Assembly (NCBI RefSeq): GCF_022811645.1 | Contig: NZ_CP094534.1 | Coordinates: forward strand, 3,162,001-3,226,000 | Reading direction: 5' to 3' | DNA length: 64,000 nt | Source of the DNA: Hymenobacter monticola | GTDB taxonomy: Bacteria; Bacteroidota; Bacteroidia; Cytophagales; Hymenobacteraceae | In this document: positions 1 to 7,482 of the stretch, piece by piece | Layout: the number at the start of each line of letters is the position of its first letter | How positions within the stretch are numbered: position 1 is the first letter of the stretch | The notes under the pieces: model-generated | What the model was told of the DNA's origin: nothing | What the model saw: the letters and a program-made list of their open reading frames with translations, nothing else | Databases searched by the model: none | Program-made: the position numbers and the translations under genes

Positions 1-690
1 GAAATTCCGGCGCGGGCCGAGCAGATTGAGGTGCTGGATTTCTACACCAACCAGCCCAAAACCATCAAGCTCAAGCCCAACGAAAAGCCGCAGCTCACCG
101 CCGAAAACCTCTACCGCAAAGGCAAAAACCAGCAAATCGAAGAGCGGCAGCTCACCGAGCGCATTGCGCGCCGTGAGGCCGAAGCCTTCACGGCCTTGGA
201 GCGGCTGGAGGAAATGGACAGCCAGCCGCAGCTCGCCGAGCTGCGCGGCCTGCGCGCCTGGCGCAAGCTCCACGGCCTCGACCCGGCCGCTACCGCTGCT
301 AAAACCTCAGGTGAGCTGCCCTTCAAGGTGTTTGAGGACCGGGGGTTTACCATTTTGGTGGGCCGGAGCGCCGAAAACAACGACCTGCTGACTCAGAAAT
401 ACGCGCACAAAGACGACCTCTGGCTGCACGCCAAGGATGTGGCCGGCTCGCACGTCGTCATCCGGCACCGCGCCGGGCAAACCGTGCCCGAGCCCGTGAT
501 AGAACACGCCGCCATGCTGGCCGGCTGGTATTCCAAGCGCCAGCACGACACGTTGTGCCCGGTCACGGTCACGCCCAAAAAATTCGTGCGCAAGCCCCGG
601 GGCGCCCGCCCCGGCCAGGTGCTGGTAGAGCGCGAACGGGTGGTGCTGGTGAAGCCCGGCAACCCATTTGACAGGGACGAGGATAAGTAG
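1..690 (+). CDS. NFACT/RqcH-family protein, C-terminal part (5' truncated by window edge)
   Basis: The open frame runs in from the left edge without a start; the GTG at 31 is internal. About 229 residues are visible. They hold a charged helical segment and then the NFACT-R (DUF814) domain, with the diagnostic run HKDDLWLHAKD followed by GSHVVIR and an HAAMLAGWYS helix. In this family the protein recognises stalled 50S subunits carrying peptidyl-tRNA and directs C-terminal tailing of the nascent chain (RqcH); older annotations call it a fibronectin-binding protein. Family members are about 500-570 residues, so more than half lies upstream. The stop is followed within 4 nt by an inverted repeat that separates it from the convergent uxuA. 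Family assignment is strong; the RqcH role is family knowledge. Confidence 0.9.
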   Translation, partial: EIPARAEQIEVLDFYTNQPKTIKLKPNEKPQLTAENLYRKGKNQQIEERQLTERIARREAEAFTALERLEEMDSQPQLAELRGLRAWRKLHGLDPAATAAKTSGELPFKVFEDRGFTILVGRSAENNDLLTQKYAHKDDLWLHAKDVAGSHVVIRHRAGQTVPEPVIEHAAMLAGWYSKRQHDTLCPVTVTPKKFVRKPRGARPGQVLVERERVVLVKPGNPFDRDEDK

Positions 691-693
691 CAT

Positions 694-770
694 GAGTACC
701 CCGAAGCTCCACTTCGGTTCGTTGAACGGTTAATGTTCGCCTGGGCCGAAGCGGGAGCTTCGGGGTACTC
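694..770. repeat. Hairpin element, family 2 (copy 1)
   Basis: Inverted repeat with perfect 17-nt arms (694-710 and 754-770, core CCCGAAGCTCC) and an inner second stem around CTTCGG/CCGAAG. It fills the gap between the convergent ends of the RqcH-like gene and uxuA and could act as a two-way terminator. A second copy lies at 12169-12244 in the opposite orientation: its inner segment is the reverse complement of this one with a few changes. Confidence 0.85.
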
Positions 771-773
771 GTG

Positions 774-1937
774 CTACAGCCCCCGGCTGATGCCCATTTC
801 CAGGCCGCGCAACTCGGCCAGGCCGCGCAGGCGGCCGATGGCGGAGTAGCCGGGATTGGTTTTCTTCTTAAGGTCGTCGAGCATCTGATGGCCGTGGTCT
901 GGGCGCATGGGCAGACTGGTGTTGCGGCTGCGCATGGCCTGCACCAGCTCGCGCATCACGCCGTACATGTCCACGTCGCCTTCGAGGTGGTTGGCTTCGT
1001 AGAAGTTGCCCTCGGCATCGCGCTGGGTGCTGCGCAGGTGAATGAAGTGGATGCGCTCGGCAAACTGACGCACCATGCCGGGCAGGTCATTGTCGGCCCG
1101 CACACCGAAGGAGCCGGTGCAGAAGCACAAGCCGTTGCTGAGCGAAGGCACGGCGGCGGCCAGAGCAGCCACGTCATCAGCGGTGCTCACCACGCGGGGC
1201 AGGCCCAGGATGGGGTAGGGCGGGTCGTCGGGGTGGATGGCCAGGTTGATGCCCACCGACTCGGCCACCGGCACCACGGCCTGCAGAAACAGAATCAGGT
1301 GCTCGCGCAGCTTAGCCGCGTTGATGCCTTCGTAAGCATCCAGCGCCTGCTGAAACTGTTCCAGCGTGAAGCTCTCCTCGCTGCCCGGCAGGCCGGCAAT
1401 GATGTTGCGCTGCAGCAACTGCTTCTCCTCAGGGCTCATGGCCGCGAAGCGGGCTTCGGCGCGGGCCAACTCCTCCGGCGAGTAATCCTGTGCGGCATTA
1501 CGACGCTTCAACAGCTGCGTGTCGAAGGCCACAAAGGCGGCTTTTTCGAAGCGCAGCGCCTTGGAGCCGTCCTCGACCTCGTAGGCCAAATCGGTGCGCG
1601 TCCAGTCAAGAACGGGCATGAAATTGTAGGTGACGGTGAAAATGCCGCAGGCCGCCAGGTTGCGCAGCGACTCCTGGTAGTTGGTGATGTATTGCTTGAA
1701 GTTGCCGGTGCGGGTTTTGATGTTTTCGTGCACGGGCACGCTTTCCACCACGCTCCACGTGAGCCCGGCGGCGGCTACTTCGGCCTGGCGTTTCTGTATT
1801 TCGGCCACGGTCCAGACCTGGCCGTTGGGAATGTGGTGCAGGGCCGAAACCACGTCGGTGGCGCCGGCCTGGCGGATGTCGGCAAGGCTTACGGGGTCGT
1901 TGGGGCCGTACCAGCGCCAGCTTTGGATGAGGGGCAT
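774..1937 (-). CDS. uxuA: Mannonate dehydratase
   Basis: 387 residues, full length for UxuA. It dehydrates D-mannonate to 2-keto-3-deoxygluconate in hexuronate catabolism. Recognisable segments are the N-terminal [13 protein letters not shown], the central AIHPDDPP metal-site motif, the [13 protein letters not shown] loop, HFIHLRS, and the C-terminal [11 protein letters not shown]. The start is the ATG at 1937 because the [12 protein letters not shown] beginning is typical of the family; the open frame extends 52 codons further upstream into sequence with no similarity to it. No other uronate genes (uxaC, uxuB, kdgK) are in the window, so it is isolated. It is separated from the upstream T9SS gene by that gene's terminator. 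Confidence 0.95.
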   Translation of the reverse strand: MPLIQSWRWYGPNDPVSLADIRQAGATDVVSALHHIPNGQVWTVAEIQKRQAEVAAAGLTWSVVESVPVHENIKTRTGNFKQYITNYQESLRNLAACGIFTVTYNFMPVLDWTRTDLAYEVEDGSKALRFEKAAFVAFDTQLLKRRNAAQDYSPEELARAEARFAAMSPEEKQLLQRNIIAGLPGSEESFTLEQFQQALDAYEGINAAKLREHLILFLQAVVPVAESVGINLAIHPDDPPYPILGLPRVVSTADDVAALAAAVPSLSNGLCFCTGSFGVRADNDLPGMVRQFAERIHFIHLRSTQRDAEGNFYEANHLEGDVDMYGVMRELVQAMRSRNTSLPMRPDHGHQMLDDLKKKTNPGYSAIGRLRGLAELRGLEMGISRGL

Positions 1938-2091
1938 GTGTTGAAGAGGGGAGAGGGGGATGGCGTTTAGCAGAATGCCCGGCGGCGTGCAGCCGCAGCA
2001 TCTGGCGTGCAATACTAAACCCTGCCGATTGGATTTCTGCCCCGTGCGACCCGCTTCGGCTGCGCCCGACCCGCTTTTTTCGCTTCGCAGC

Positions 2092-2129
2092 AAAAAAAGC
2101 CGGCTACCTGCTGCAAACAGGTAGCCGGC
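2092..2129 (-). terminator. Rho-independent terminator of the T9SS gene
   Basis: On the minus strand, arms GCCGGCTACCTG (2118-2129) and CAGGTAGCCGGC (2099-2110) form a 12-bp stem with a short loop, followed by seven T residues (2098-2092). It lies 27 nt after the stop of the T9SS gene and before the uxuA start. Confidence 0.85.
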
Positions 2130-2155
2130 GAAATTTTGATTTTAAACGACTGCAC

Positions 2156-3586
2156 TTATTGCGCGATGCGGCGGCTATACGAACCCACACTGGTAAGTAG
2201 CCGCACCACGTAGATGCCGGTTGGCAACGAATGCAGGCCCAGCACCCAGCGGCCCGGCAGCTCGGCGGAGGCCAGCGTCGCGGCCTGCTCCCGGCCTAGG
2301 GCGTCGTACACCCGCAAGGCCACGCCCGGGCCGCTTAGTAGCTCCACGGGCAGTGAGCTGCGCACCACCCACTCGTTGGCCATCGGGCCCGGGTACACCT
2401 CAAGGCCTTGTTCCTGCCTGGTGCCGAGCCGCACCACGCGCACGGGCGAGTAACTGGTTCTCTTGTCAAAATCGACCTGCCGCAGGCGGTAGTAGCTGGT
2501 GCCGGGCAGCGGCTGCTCGTCCACCACGTGGTAGCTGGTGCGGGCCTGCGTGGTGCCCGCGCCCTCCACCGTGCGGTTGTCGCGGAAAACCTTCCCGTCG
2601 GCCGAGCGCTCCACCACAAAGCTTTGGCTGTTTTTCTCCGACGCCGTTTCCCAATGCAGGGCCACCTGCTGCCGGGCCGTCGGGGTGGCCGTAAAAACCG
2701 TGAGCTCCACCGGCAAGGGCTTCGGGCAGGCCGGTACCAGCGCGTCGCAAGCCCTTTCGTTGTTGTTGGAGCCCGCCACGGGGCCCATGTTGCATACCCC
2801 GGTGCTGGTGCCCTGCGCGCACACTCCGATGCTGTTCGTGCAGTTTCGGGAAATGCGGTTGAAGGCCCCATTGCCCCCGAATACGCAGCCCTTCACCGCC
2901 ACACTGCCCGCGCCGCAGACGGTATTGTTGGCACCACCGGGCGTCAGGTCCAGGTTGCCCAGGATGAACAGCGCGCCGTCGGCCACGATGTTGGAGTTAT
3001 ACAGAATCGTGTTGCAGGTAGTCGTGAGCGAAGCCCCGCTCTCCACCGAAATGGTGGCCTTGTTCACCCGCATCACCCCTGCGGTCACCGTGCTGGGCGC
3101 GAAAATCCGTAGGTTGGTTACCTTTTGCGAGGCCGTTCCGTCGCCCACCCCCAGGTCGTAATCGCCCGAGATGGTGCCGCCGTTTTTTACTTCCACGGTG
3201 CCGTTGCTGGAGATGTCGAGCGAGCCGCCGTCTTCCACCACAATGGAGCCGCCGGTGCTTACCGTAATGAGGCCGTCGGCTTCCACGGTCAGGCGCGAGC
3301 GCACCTTTAGGCGGCCAGCCGAAATCGTTAACCGGCCGCCAGCGCCCACCACGTAGTCGCTGTTGAGCGTGAGCTCGTGGTTGGAGTTCAGCACAACCTG
3401 GGCATTCGTGTTGGAAAGCGGTTGCACGGAACACGACGGGCTGCCCACGTCAAAGCTGGCCGTCGCGGAGAGGCCACACATGACCCCAGAGCCCGTGGCC
3501 ACATACGAGCACTGGCCCATGGCGACCACCGGAAACATGGCGCTGGCCACAGCCGCCACCGCACAGATTACTAGATTTTTTTTCAT
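2156..3586 (-). CDS. Secreted protein with T9SS type A sorting domain
   Basis: 476 residues. A Sec signal peptide (MKKNLVICAVAAVASAMFPV, cleavage near residue 25) opens the protein. Residues about 60-200 are a run of short repeats of the form G-x-L-x-V/I-x-x-G-G with many valines and glycines (for example GGSIVVEDGGSLDISSNG), which suggests a right-handed beta-helix. Residues about 290-385 form the VELTVFTA...YYRLRQVDFD module that precedes sorting domains in this phylum. The last 75 residues are the sorting domain, with VYDALGREQ and LPTGIYVVRL. The usual YPNP signature reads YPGP here. Likely exported across the outer membrane and anchored or released. Substrate unknown. Confidence 0.85.
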   Translation of the reverse strand: MKKNLVICAVAAVASAMFPVVAMGQCSYVATGSGVMCGLSATASFDVGSPSCSVQPLSNTNAQVVLNSNHELTLNSDYVVGAGGRLTISAGRLKVRSRLTVEADGLITVSTGGSIVVEDGGSLDISSNGTVEVKNGGTISGDYDLGVGDGTASQKVTNLRIFAPSTVTAGVMRVNKATISVESGASLTTTCNTILYNSNIVADGALFILGNLDLTPGGANNTVCGAGSVAVKGCVFGGNGAFNRISRNCTNSIGVCAQGTSTGVCNMGPVAGSNNNERACDALVPACPKPLPVELTVFTATPTARQQVALHWETASEKNSQSFVVERSADGKVFRDNRTVEGAGTTQARTSYHVVDEQPLPGTSYYRLRQVDFDKRTSYSPVRVVRLGTRQEQGLEVYPGPMANEWVVRSSLPVELLSGPGVALRVYDALGREQAATLASAELPGRWVLGLHSLPTGIYVVRLLTSVGSYSRRIAQ

Positions 3587-3932
3587 AGTAGTAAGGGTAA
3601 GGCATGACTGATGAGGCGTTTACTTCCTTACTAATATAATCAAAAAATCAATTAATTGAAAGTTGTTATTGATTTATTTATAAATCGGACAAAGTCGTGT
3701 TAAAATTTAGAATAAAATATATTAAATGTTAAATGTGTTCGACCAACGGTAAGCGACTGAAGGGACATAAAAATCCATTTTTGGGCGTGGCTGAACAGCC
3801 AGCAGATTGTTTATAAATCACCAATCGGCGCACGGCGGGTCGGCGCATTTACCGCAGGTTCTGCACGGGGAAGCAGTATAAGCAAGCCCGGAACAGCCAG
3901 CATGTCGCGGCTGTGGCCATGGCCAGAAACGA
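3587..3932. other. AT-rich non-coding interval
   Basis: Upstream region of the T9SS gene. About 3600-3760 is strikingly AT-rich compared with the surroundings and probably holds its promoter, but no exact TAnnTTTG motif was found on the minus strand. The rest up to the tRNA terminator shows no convincing gene. Confidence 0.6.
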
Positions 3933-3969
3933 CAATGGCCCGTTCCAGACGAGCTGGAACGGGCCATTG
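3933..3969 (-). terminator. Perfect hairpin downstream of tRNA-Leu
   Basis: 16-bp perfect arms (CAATGGCCCGTTCCAG at 3933-3948 and its complement at 3954-3969) around a 5-nt loop. It begins 10 nt beyond the 3' end of the tRNA gene on the minus strand. Only a weak T-run follows on that strand, so it may end transcription or protect the 3' end. Confidence 0.6.
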
Positions 3970-3978
3970 TGTTTTGCG

Positions 3979-4060
3979 TGCGCGCGGGGAGATTCGAACT
4001 CCCACACCCGAAGGCACCACCCCCTCAAGATGGCGTGTCTACCAGTTTCACCACGTGCGC
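3979..4060 (-). tRNA. tRNA-Leu (anticodon GAG)
   Basis: The cloverleaf can be read by eye on the minus strand: acceptor GCGCACG, D-arm GTG...CAC, anticodon stem CCATC/GGTGG with loop TTGAGGG (anticodon GAG), a long variable arm TGCCTTCGGGTG as expected for leucine tRNAs, and T-arm GGGAG-TTCGAAT-CTCCC. The 3' acceptor strand is CGCGCGC, giving one A-C mismatch at the fifth acceptor pair. CCA is not encoded. About 82 nt. It reads CUC and CUU codons. Confidence 0.92.
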
Positions 4061-4259
4061 AAAAGGCAACTAAACCGGGTAACTCGGCCCAAGGCCGGCG
4101 TCGCTGAGGTGGCGAAGCGGGTGCAAAGATAGAAGGCGGTTTTCGGCTTTACAAACGCACGAAACACATTTTCATCAATTGACCATCATTCAGTGGTTTA
4201 ACTTGCGCCACTGCAAAGCCAACGTTGAGCTTTCGTGCCTTTTGCCTCACTTTCCGCCG

Positions 4260-4724
4260 ATGAAACCAGCCTCCAAACCCGACTCCACCTCCTTTTTCGG
4301 CCGCATGGCCGAGGGCATCACCAAGTTTTCGGGCTCAACGGCCGCCTTTGTGTCGGCGGCGGGCCTAGTGCTGGTGTGGGCCATAACCGGGCCGCTGTTT
4401 CACTACTCCGAAACCTGGCAGCTGGTCATCAACACGGGCACCACCATCATCACGTTTTTGATGGTGTTCCTCATTCAACGGGCCCAGAACAAGGATTCGC
4501 TGGTGCTGCACCTTAAGTTGAACGAGCTGCTGGCCGCCACGCAGGGCGCCAGCAACCGCCTCATCAACGCGCAGGATTTCTCCGAGGAGGAAATCAAAAC
4601 CCTGCACGATTTCTACTGTATCCTAGCCGACCTGGCGAAGAAAGACAACGACCTGGGCAAAACCCATACCGTGGAAGAGGCCGAAGACAACCACAGCGAA
4701 AAGCAGGCGGCCCACGCGGAATAA
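4260..4724 (+). CDS. Low-affinity iron permease family protein
   Basis: 154 residues. It opens with SFFGRMAEGITKFSGSTAAF, has two membrane-spanning segments (about residues 25-47 and 56-78), then the segment FLIQRAQNKDSLVLHLKLNE that is characteristic of the Iron_permease (PF04120) family, and an acidic soluble tail. Many bacterial members are small inner-membrane proteins of uncertain transport role. The ATG at 4260 is chosen because the open frame upstream of it codes for nothing family-like. It is the first of three adjacent iron-related genes (Dps and VIT1/CCC1 follow), which supports a metal role. A strong bidirectional terminator follows. Confidence 0.85.
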   Translation: MKPASKPDSTSFFGRMAEGITKFSGSTAAFVSAAGLVLVWAITGPLFHYSETWQLVINTGTTIITFLMVFLIQRAQNKDSLVLHLKLNELLAATQGASNRLINAQDFSEEEIKTLHDFYCILADLAKKDNDLGKTHTVEEAEDNHSEKQAAHAE

Positions 4725-4788
4725 GCGTAAGGTGGGGAAACGACAGGCGTCCCGCTCACGAGCCACCAATTTCCCATACCGCTACAAA

Positions 4789-4829
4789 GCCAAAAAGGCG
4801 GCTGCAGTATCTGCAGCCGCCTTTTTGGC
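4789..4829. terminator. Bidirectional terminator
   Basis: Perfect 19-bp arms GCCAAAAAGGCGGCTGCAG (4789-4807) and their complement (4811-4829), with T5 on either strand. It lies between the convergent iron permease and Dps genes. Confidence 0.9.
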
Positions 4830-4845
4830 TTAAGAGCATCAAGTA

Positions 4846-5511
4846 TTACTTGGCCTGAATCAGCGGCGAATCGACCACGTGCTCCGACACGAACCACACC
4901 TGCATTTCGTTGGTGCGAATGAGCTGGCTCACGATGAGGTCGTTGGTGCCGTCGTCGCCGTCCTCGTCGGCCTTGTCGGCGAAGTCGTGGCAGTTTTTCA
5001 GCAGGCGCTGGTGGGCGTCGAGCAGGCGCGACACTTGTACAGGAGCCTCTTCGCGGTCGCGGGGCACGCGCGGGATGCTGCTGAGCTCGGCCACGTCGTG
5101 GGCCATGGCCACGGCCACGCCGCCCAAAATCTGGATGCGCTCGGCAATGGCATCGACCAGCACCGACTGCTCCTCGTAGTGCTTGTCATACAGCAGGTGC
5201 AGCTGGTAGAAGGTGGGGCCCACCACCTGCCAGTGGTGTTTCTTGTACATGTCGCGCAGCGTGATGGTGTCGGCCAGCAGCTGGTTGAGGGCGGTGACGC
5301 TGCTCTGGCGGGTTTCCTCGCTGAGGCCAATGGGCAGGCGCTGGCTCACGGTGCCGTAGCGCTGGGTGGGAGCGGGGGCGTTGTTCTGCTGGTTGAGCAC
5401 GGGCTGAATGTCGACGGCGGCGTTGCTGCCGGCGCCTTTGCCGGCGTTGCCAGCAGCCCCTTTCTGGGCGGCGGGGGCTTTGGAGGAAGCAGTTTTGGCG
5501 GAGGATGCCAT
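4846..5511 (-). CDS. dps: Dps-family DNA-binding ferritin-like protein
   Basis: 221 residues. The first 60 are rich in Ala, Lys, Gly and Pro, like the DNA-binding tails of Dps proteins. The ferritin-like four-helix core follows, with the Dps ferroxidase signature: H93-W94 in KKHHWQVVGPTF, H105, D109 and E113 in LHLLYDKHYEEQ. These are the residues Dps uses to bind and oxidise iron with hydrogen peroxide at the dimer interface. The start is the ATG at 5511; the frame extends upstream into the divergent VIT1 promoter region, which is not coding. Divergent from the VIT1/CCC1 gene and convergent with the iron permease, so iron storage, vacuole-type export and uptake genes sit side by side. No regulator site was recognised. 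Confidence 0.93.
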   Translation of the reverse strand: MASSAKTASSKAPAAQKGAAGNAGKGAGSNAAVDIQPVLNQQNNAPAPTQRYGTVSQRLPIGLSEETRQSSVTALNQLLADTITLRDMYKKHHWQVVGPTFYQLHLLYDKHYEEQSVLVDAIAERIQILGGVAVAMAHDVAELSSIPRVPRDREEAPVQVSRLLDAHQRLLKNCHDFADKADEDGDDGTNDLIVSQLIRTNEMQVWFVSEHVVDSPLIQAK

Positions 5512-5625
5512 GGGAGGAAACGGGTGAGGTGAAAGAAAACCGGAACGAGCCGGCAGCGAAAAAATCTGCTTCTGCGTACGTAAAGCACCCCGCCGGGTTA
5601 AGGCTACCGCCGCTAAAACTTGCCC

Positions 5626-6357
5626 ATGACCGAACCCACCACTGCCACGCAGCTGCCGCAGGACCTGCACCCCGAACACCACCTCAGCAGCTCGGCCATG
5701 TTGCAGGATATCGTCATCGGCTTGTCCGATGGCCTCACCGTGCCGTTTGCGCTGGCGGCGGGGCTGAGCGGGGCGGTGGCCTCCTCGGGCCTAGTCATCA
5801 CGGCCGGTCTGGCCGAAATTGCGGCCGGCAGCATTGCCATGGGGCTGGGCGGCTACCTGGCCGGCCGCACCGAGGTGGAGCACTACGCCGCCGAGCTCGA
5901 CCGCGAGCACCGCGAGGTGCGGGAAGTGCCCGACGTGGAGCGCGCCGAGGTTGAAGAGCTGCTGGCCGACATGGGCCTATCGGAAGCCACGCGGAAACAG
6001 GCCGTGGCCGAGCTCACCGCTGACCCGCAACAGTGGGTGAAATTCATGATGAAATACGAGTTGGGCCTGGAAGAGCCCGACCCCAAGCAAGCGCCCAAAA
6101 GCGCCGTCACCATCAGCCTGGCCTACGCCGCGGGCGGGCTGATTCCGCTCAGCGCGTATTTCGTGACCGATACGCCGGCGCGGGGGCTGCTGTGGTCGGC
6201 GGTCATCACGCTGGCGTGCCTGCTTGCCTTTGGCTACTTCAAAAGCCGCATGACCGGCCAGCCGGCGGTGGCGGGCGCCGTAAAAATGGCCGTAGTAGGG
6301 GCGTTGGCTGCGGCGGCGGCTTTTGGCATTGCGCGGCTGGTGAGCGGCGGTGCGTAA
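5626..6357 (+). CDS. VIT1/CCC1-family iron or manganese transporter
   Basis: 243 residues. The N-terminal DIVIGLSDGLTVPFALAAGL and the following GLAEIAAGSIAMGLGGYLA segments are the conserved first two membrane spans of the VIT family. A charged cytosolic loop (about residues 85-150) carries many Glu residues, such as EVEHYAAELDREHREVREV, which in plant VIT1 form the metal-binding domain. Three more membrane spans follow. In bacteria these proteins are thought to export Fe2+ or Mn2+. Start at ATG 5626. Divergent from dps across a 114-nt gap. Confidence 0.9.
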   Translation: MTEPTTATQLPQDLHPEHHLSSSAMLQDIVIGLSDGLTVPFALAAGLSGAVASSGLVITAGLAEIAAGSIAMGLGGYLAGRTEVEHYAAELDREHREVREVPDVERAEVEELLADMGLSEATRKQAVAELTADPQQWVKFMMKYELGLEEPDPKQAPKSAVTISLAYAAGGLIPLSAYFVTDTPARGLLWSAVITLACLLAFGYFKSRMTGQPAVAGAVKMAVVGALAAAAAFGIARLVSGGA

Positions 6358-6380
6358 GGACATAGCCTTTGCTTACTGTA

Positions 6381-6480
6381 TGTCATCCTGAGCGCAGCGA
6401 AGGACCTTATCACGTTGAGTATTTTGGGTAATTCGAACCATGCAAACGTGATAAGGTCCTTCGCTGCGCTCAGGATGACA
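6381..6480. repeat. Long hairpin element, family 3 (copy 1)
   Basis: Perfect 36-bp inverted repeat (6381-6416 and 6445-6480; arm begins TGTCATCCTGAGCGCAGCG) around a 28-nt loop. It lies between the VIT1 and PPK2 genes. A related copy with the shared core CTGAGCGCAG is at 46838-46931. Confidence 0.95.
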
Positions 6481-6517
6481 GCCAATAACTTATTCAAACC
6501 AACATATTTCCCCTCTC

Positions 6518-7348
6518 ATGCAGTTCAAGCTTCCCAAAACGCCTGCCGTGTACGTCGAAGGCAAGGATTTCAAACTGGCCGACGTCGACCCCGATGACAT
6601 TACCCCCTTCAAGCACCGCCCCGATGGCAAGGACGACGCGGAGCCGCGCCTCATCGAATTGCGCCAGCGGCTAAGCGAGCTGCAGGAGCTGCTTTATGCC
6701 GAGCACAAGCGTAGCCTGCTCATCGTGCTGCAGGCCATGGACACGGGCGGCAAAGACGGCGCCATCGAAAACCTGCTGACCGGCGTGAACCCGGCCGGCG
6801 TGCAGGTAGCTTCCTTCAAGGCGCCCTCGAAGGAAGAGCTGGACCATGACTTTTTGTGGCGCATCCACGCCCAGGCGCCCAAGCACGGCCACATCACCGT
6901 GTTCAACCGCTCGCATTACGAAGACGTGCTCATTACGCGCGTGCACGGCCTGATTGACGAGAAAACCTGCCGACAGCGCTACGAAGACATCAACAATTTC
7001 GAGCAGCTGCTGCGGCACAGCGGCACGCGCATCCTCAAGTTTTTACTGCACATCTCCAAAGAGGAGCAGGCCCAGCGCCTGCAGGCTCGCCTCGACGACC
7101 CGGCCAAGAACTGGAAATTCGACCCCAACGACCTCAAGGAACGCGCTTATTGGGATGATTACCAAGACGCCTTCGAAGCTGCGCTGCAAAACTGTTCGTC
7201 GGAAAAAGCGCCTTGGTTTGTGGTGCCGGCCAACCACAAGTGGGCCCGCGACCTGGCCATCGCCGAAATCGTGGTGGCCGCGCTCGAAGACATGAACCCC
7301 CAGCCGCCCAAGCCAGATTTCGACCCTAAACAACAGGTGATTGTATGA
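6518..7348 (+). CDS. PPK2-family polyphosphate kinase
   Basis: 276 residues, the size of single-domain PPK2 enzymes, which transfer phosphate between polyphosphate and nucleotides. The Walker A-like loop is MDTGGKDGA at residues 74-82. The Walker B region FNRSHYEDVLITRVHG is at about 129-144, and the lid-proximal YWDDYQDAFE lies near residue 210. FDPNDLKER is typical of the Bacteroidota class III-like members that act on AMP and ADP. The class assignment is inference. Start at ATG 6518, preceded by the family 3 hairpin. Alone in its transcription unit. Confidence 0.93.
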   Translation: MQFKLPKTPAVYVEGKDFKLADVDPDDITPFKHRPDGKDDAEPRLIELRQRLSELQELLYAEHKRSLLIVLQAMDTGGKDGAIENLLTGVNPAGVQVASFKAPSKEELDHDFLWRIHAQAPKHGHITVFNRSHYEDVLITRVHGLIDEKTCRQRYEDINNFEQLLRHSGTRILKFLLHISKEEQAQRLQARLDDPAKNWKFDPNDLKERAYWDDYQDAFEAALQNCSSEKAPWFVVPANHKWARDLAIAEIVVAALEDMNPQPPKPDFDPKQQVIV

Positions 7349-7482
7349 GGGGCGATGAGCCGGATGGGCGTTGAATCTGACCAACGACTCGGGTGGATTG
7401 GTTGAGTAATCGAGTGGGCGCATCGCACTAATTGCTTGATTGATGCCGTATTTGCACGCTCATTTTTCAAATCTGGCGTGCA

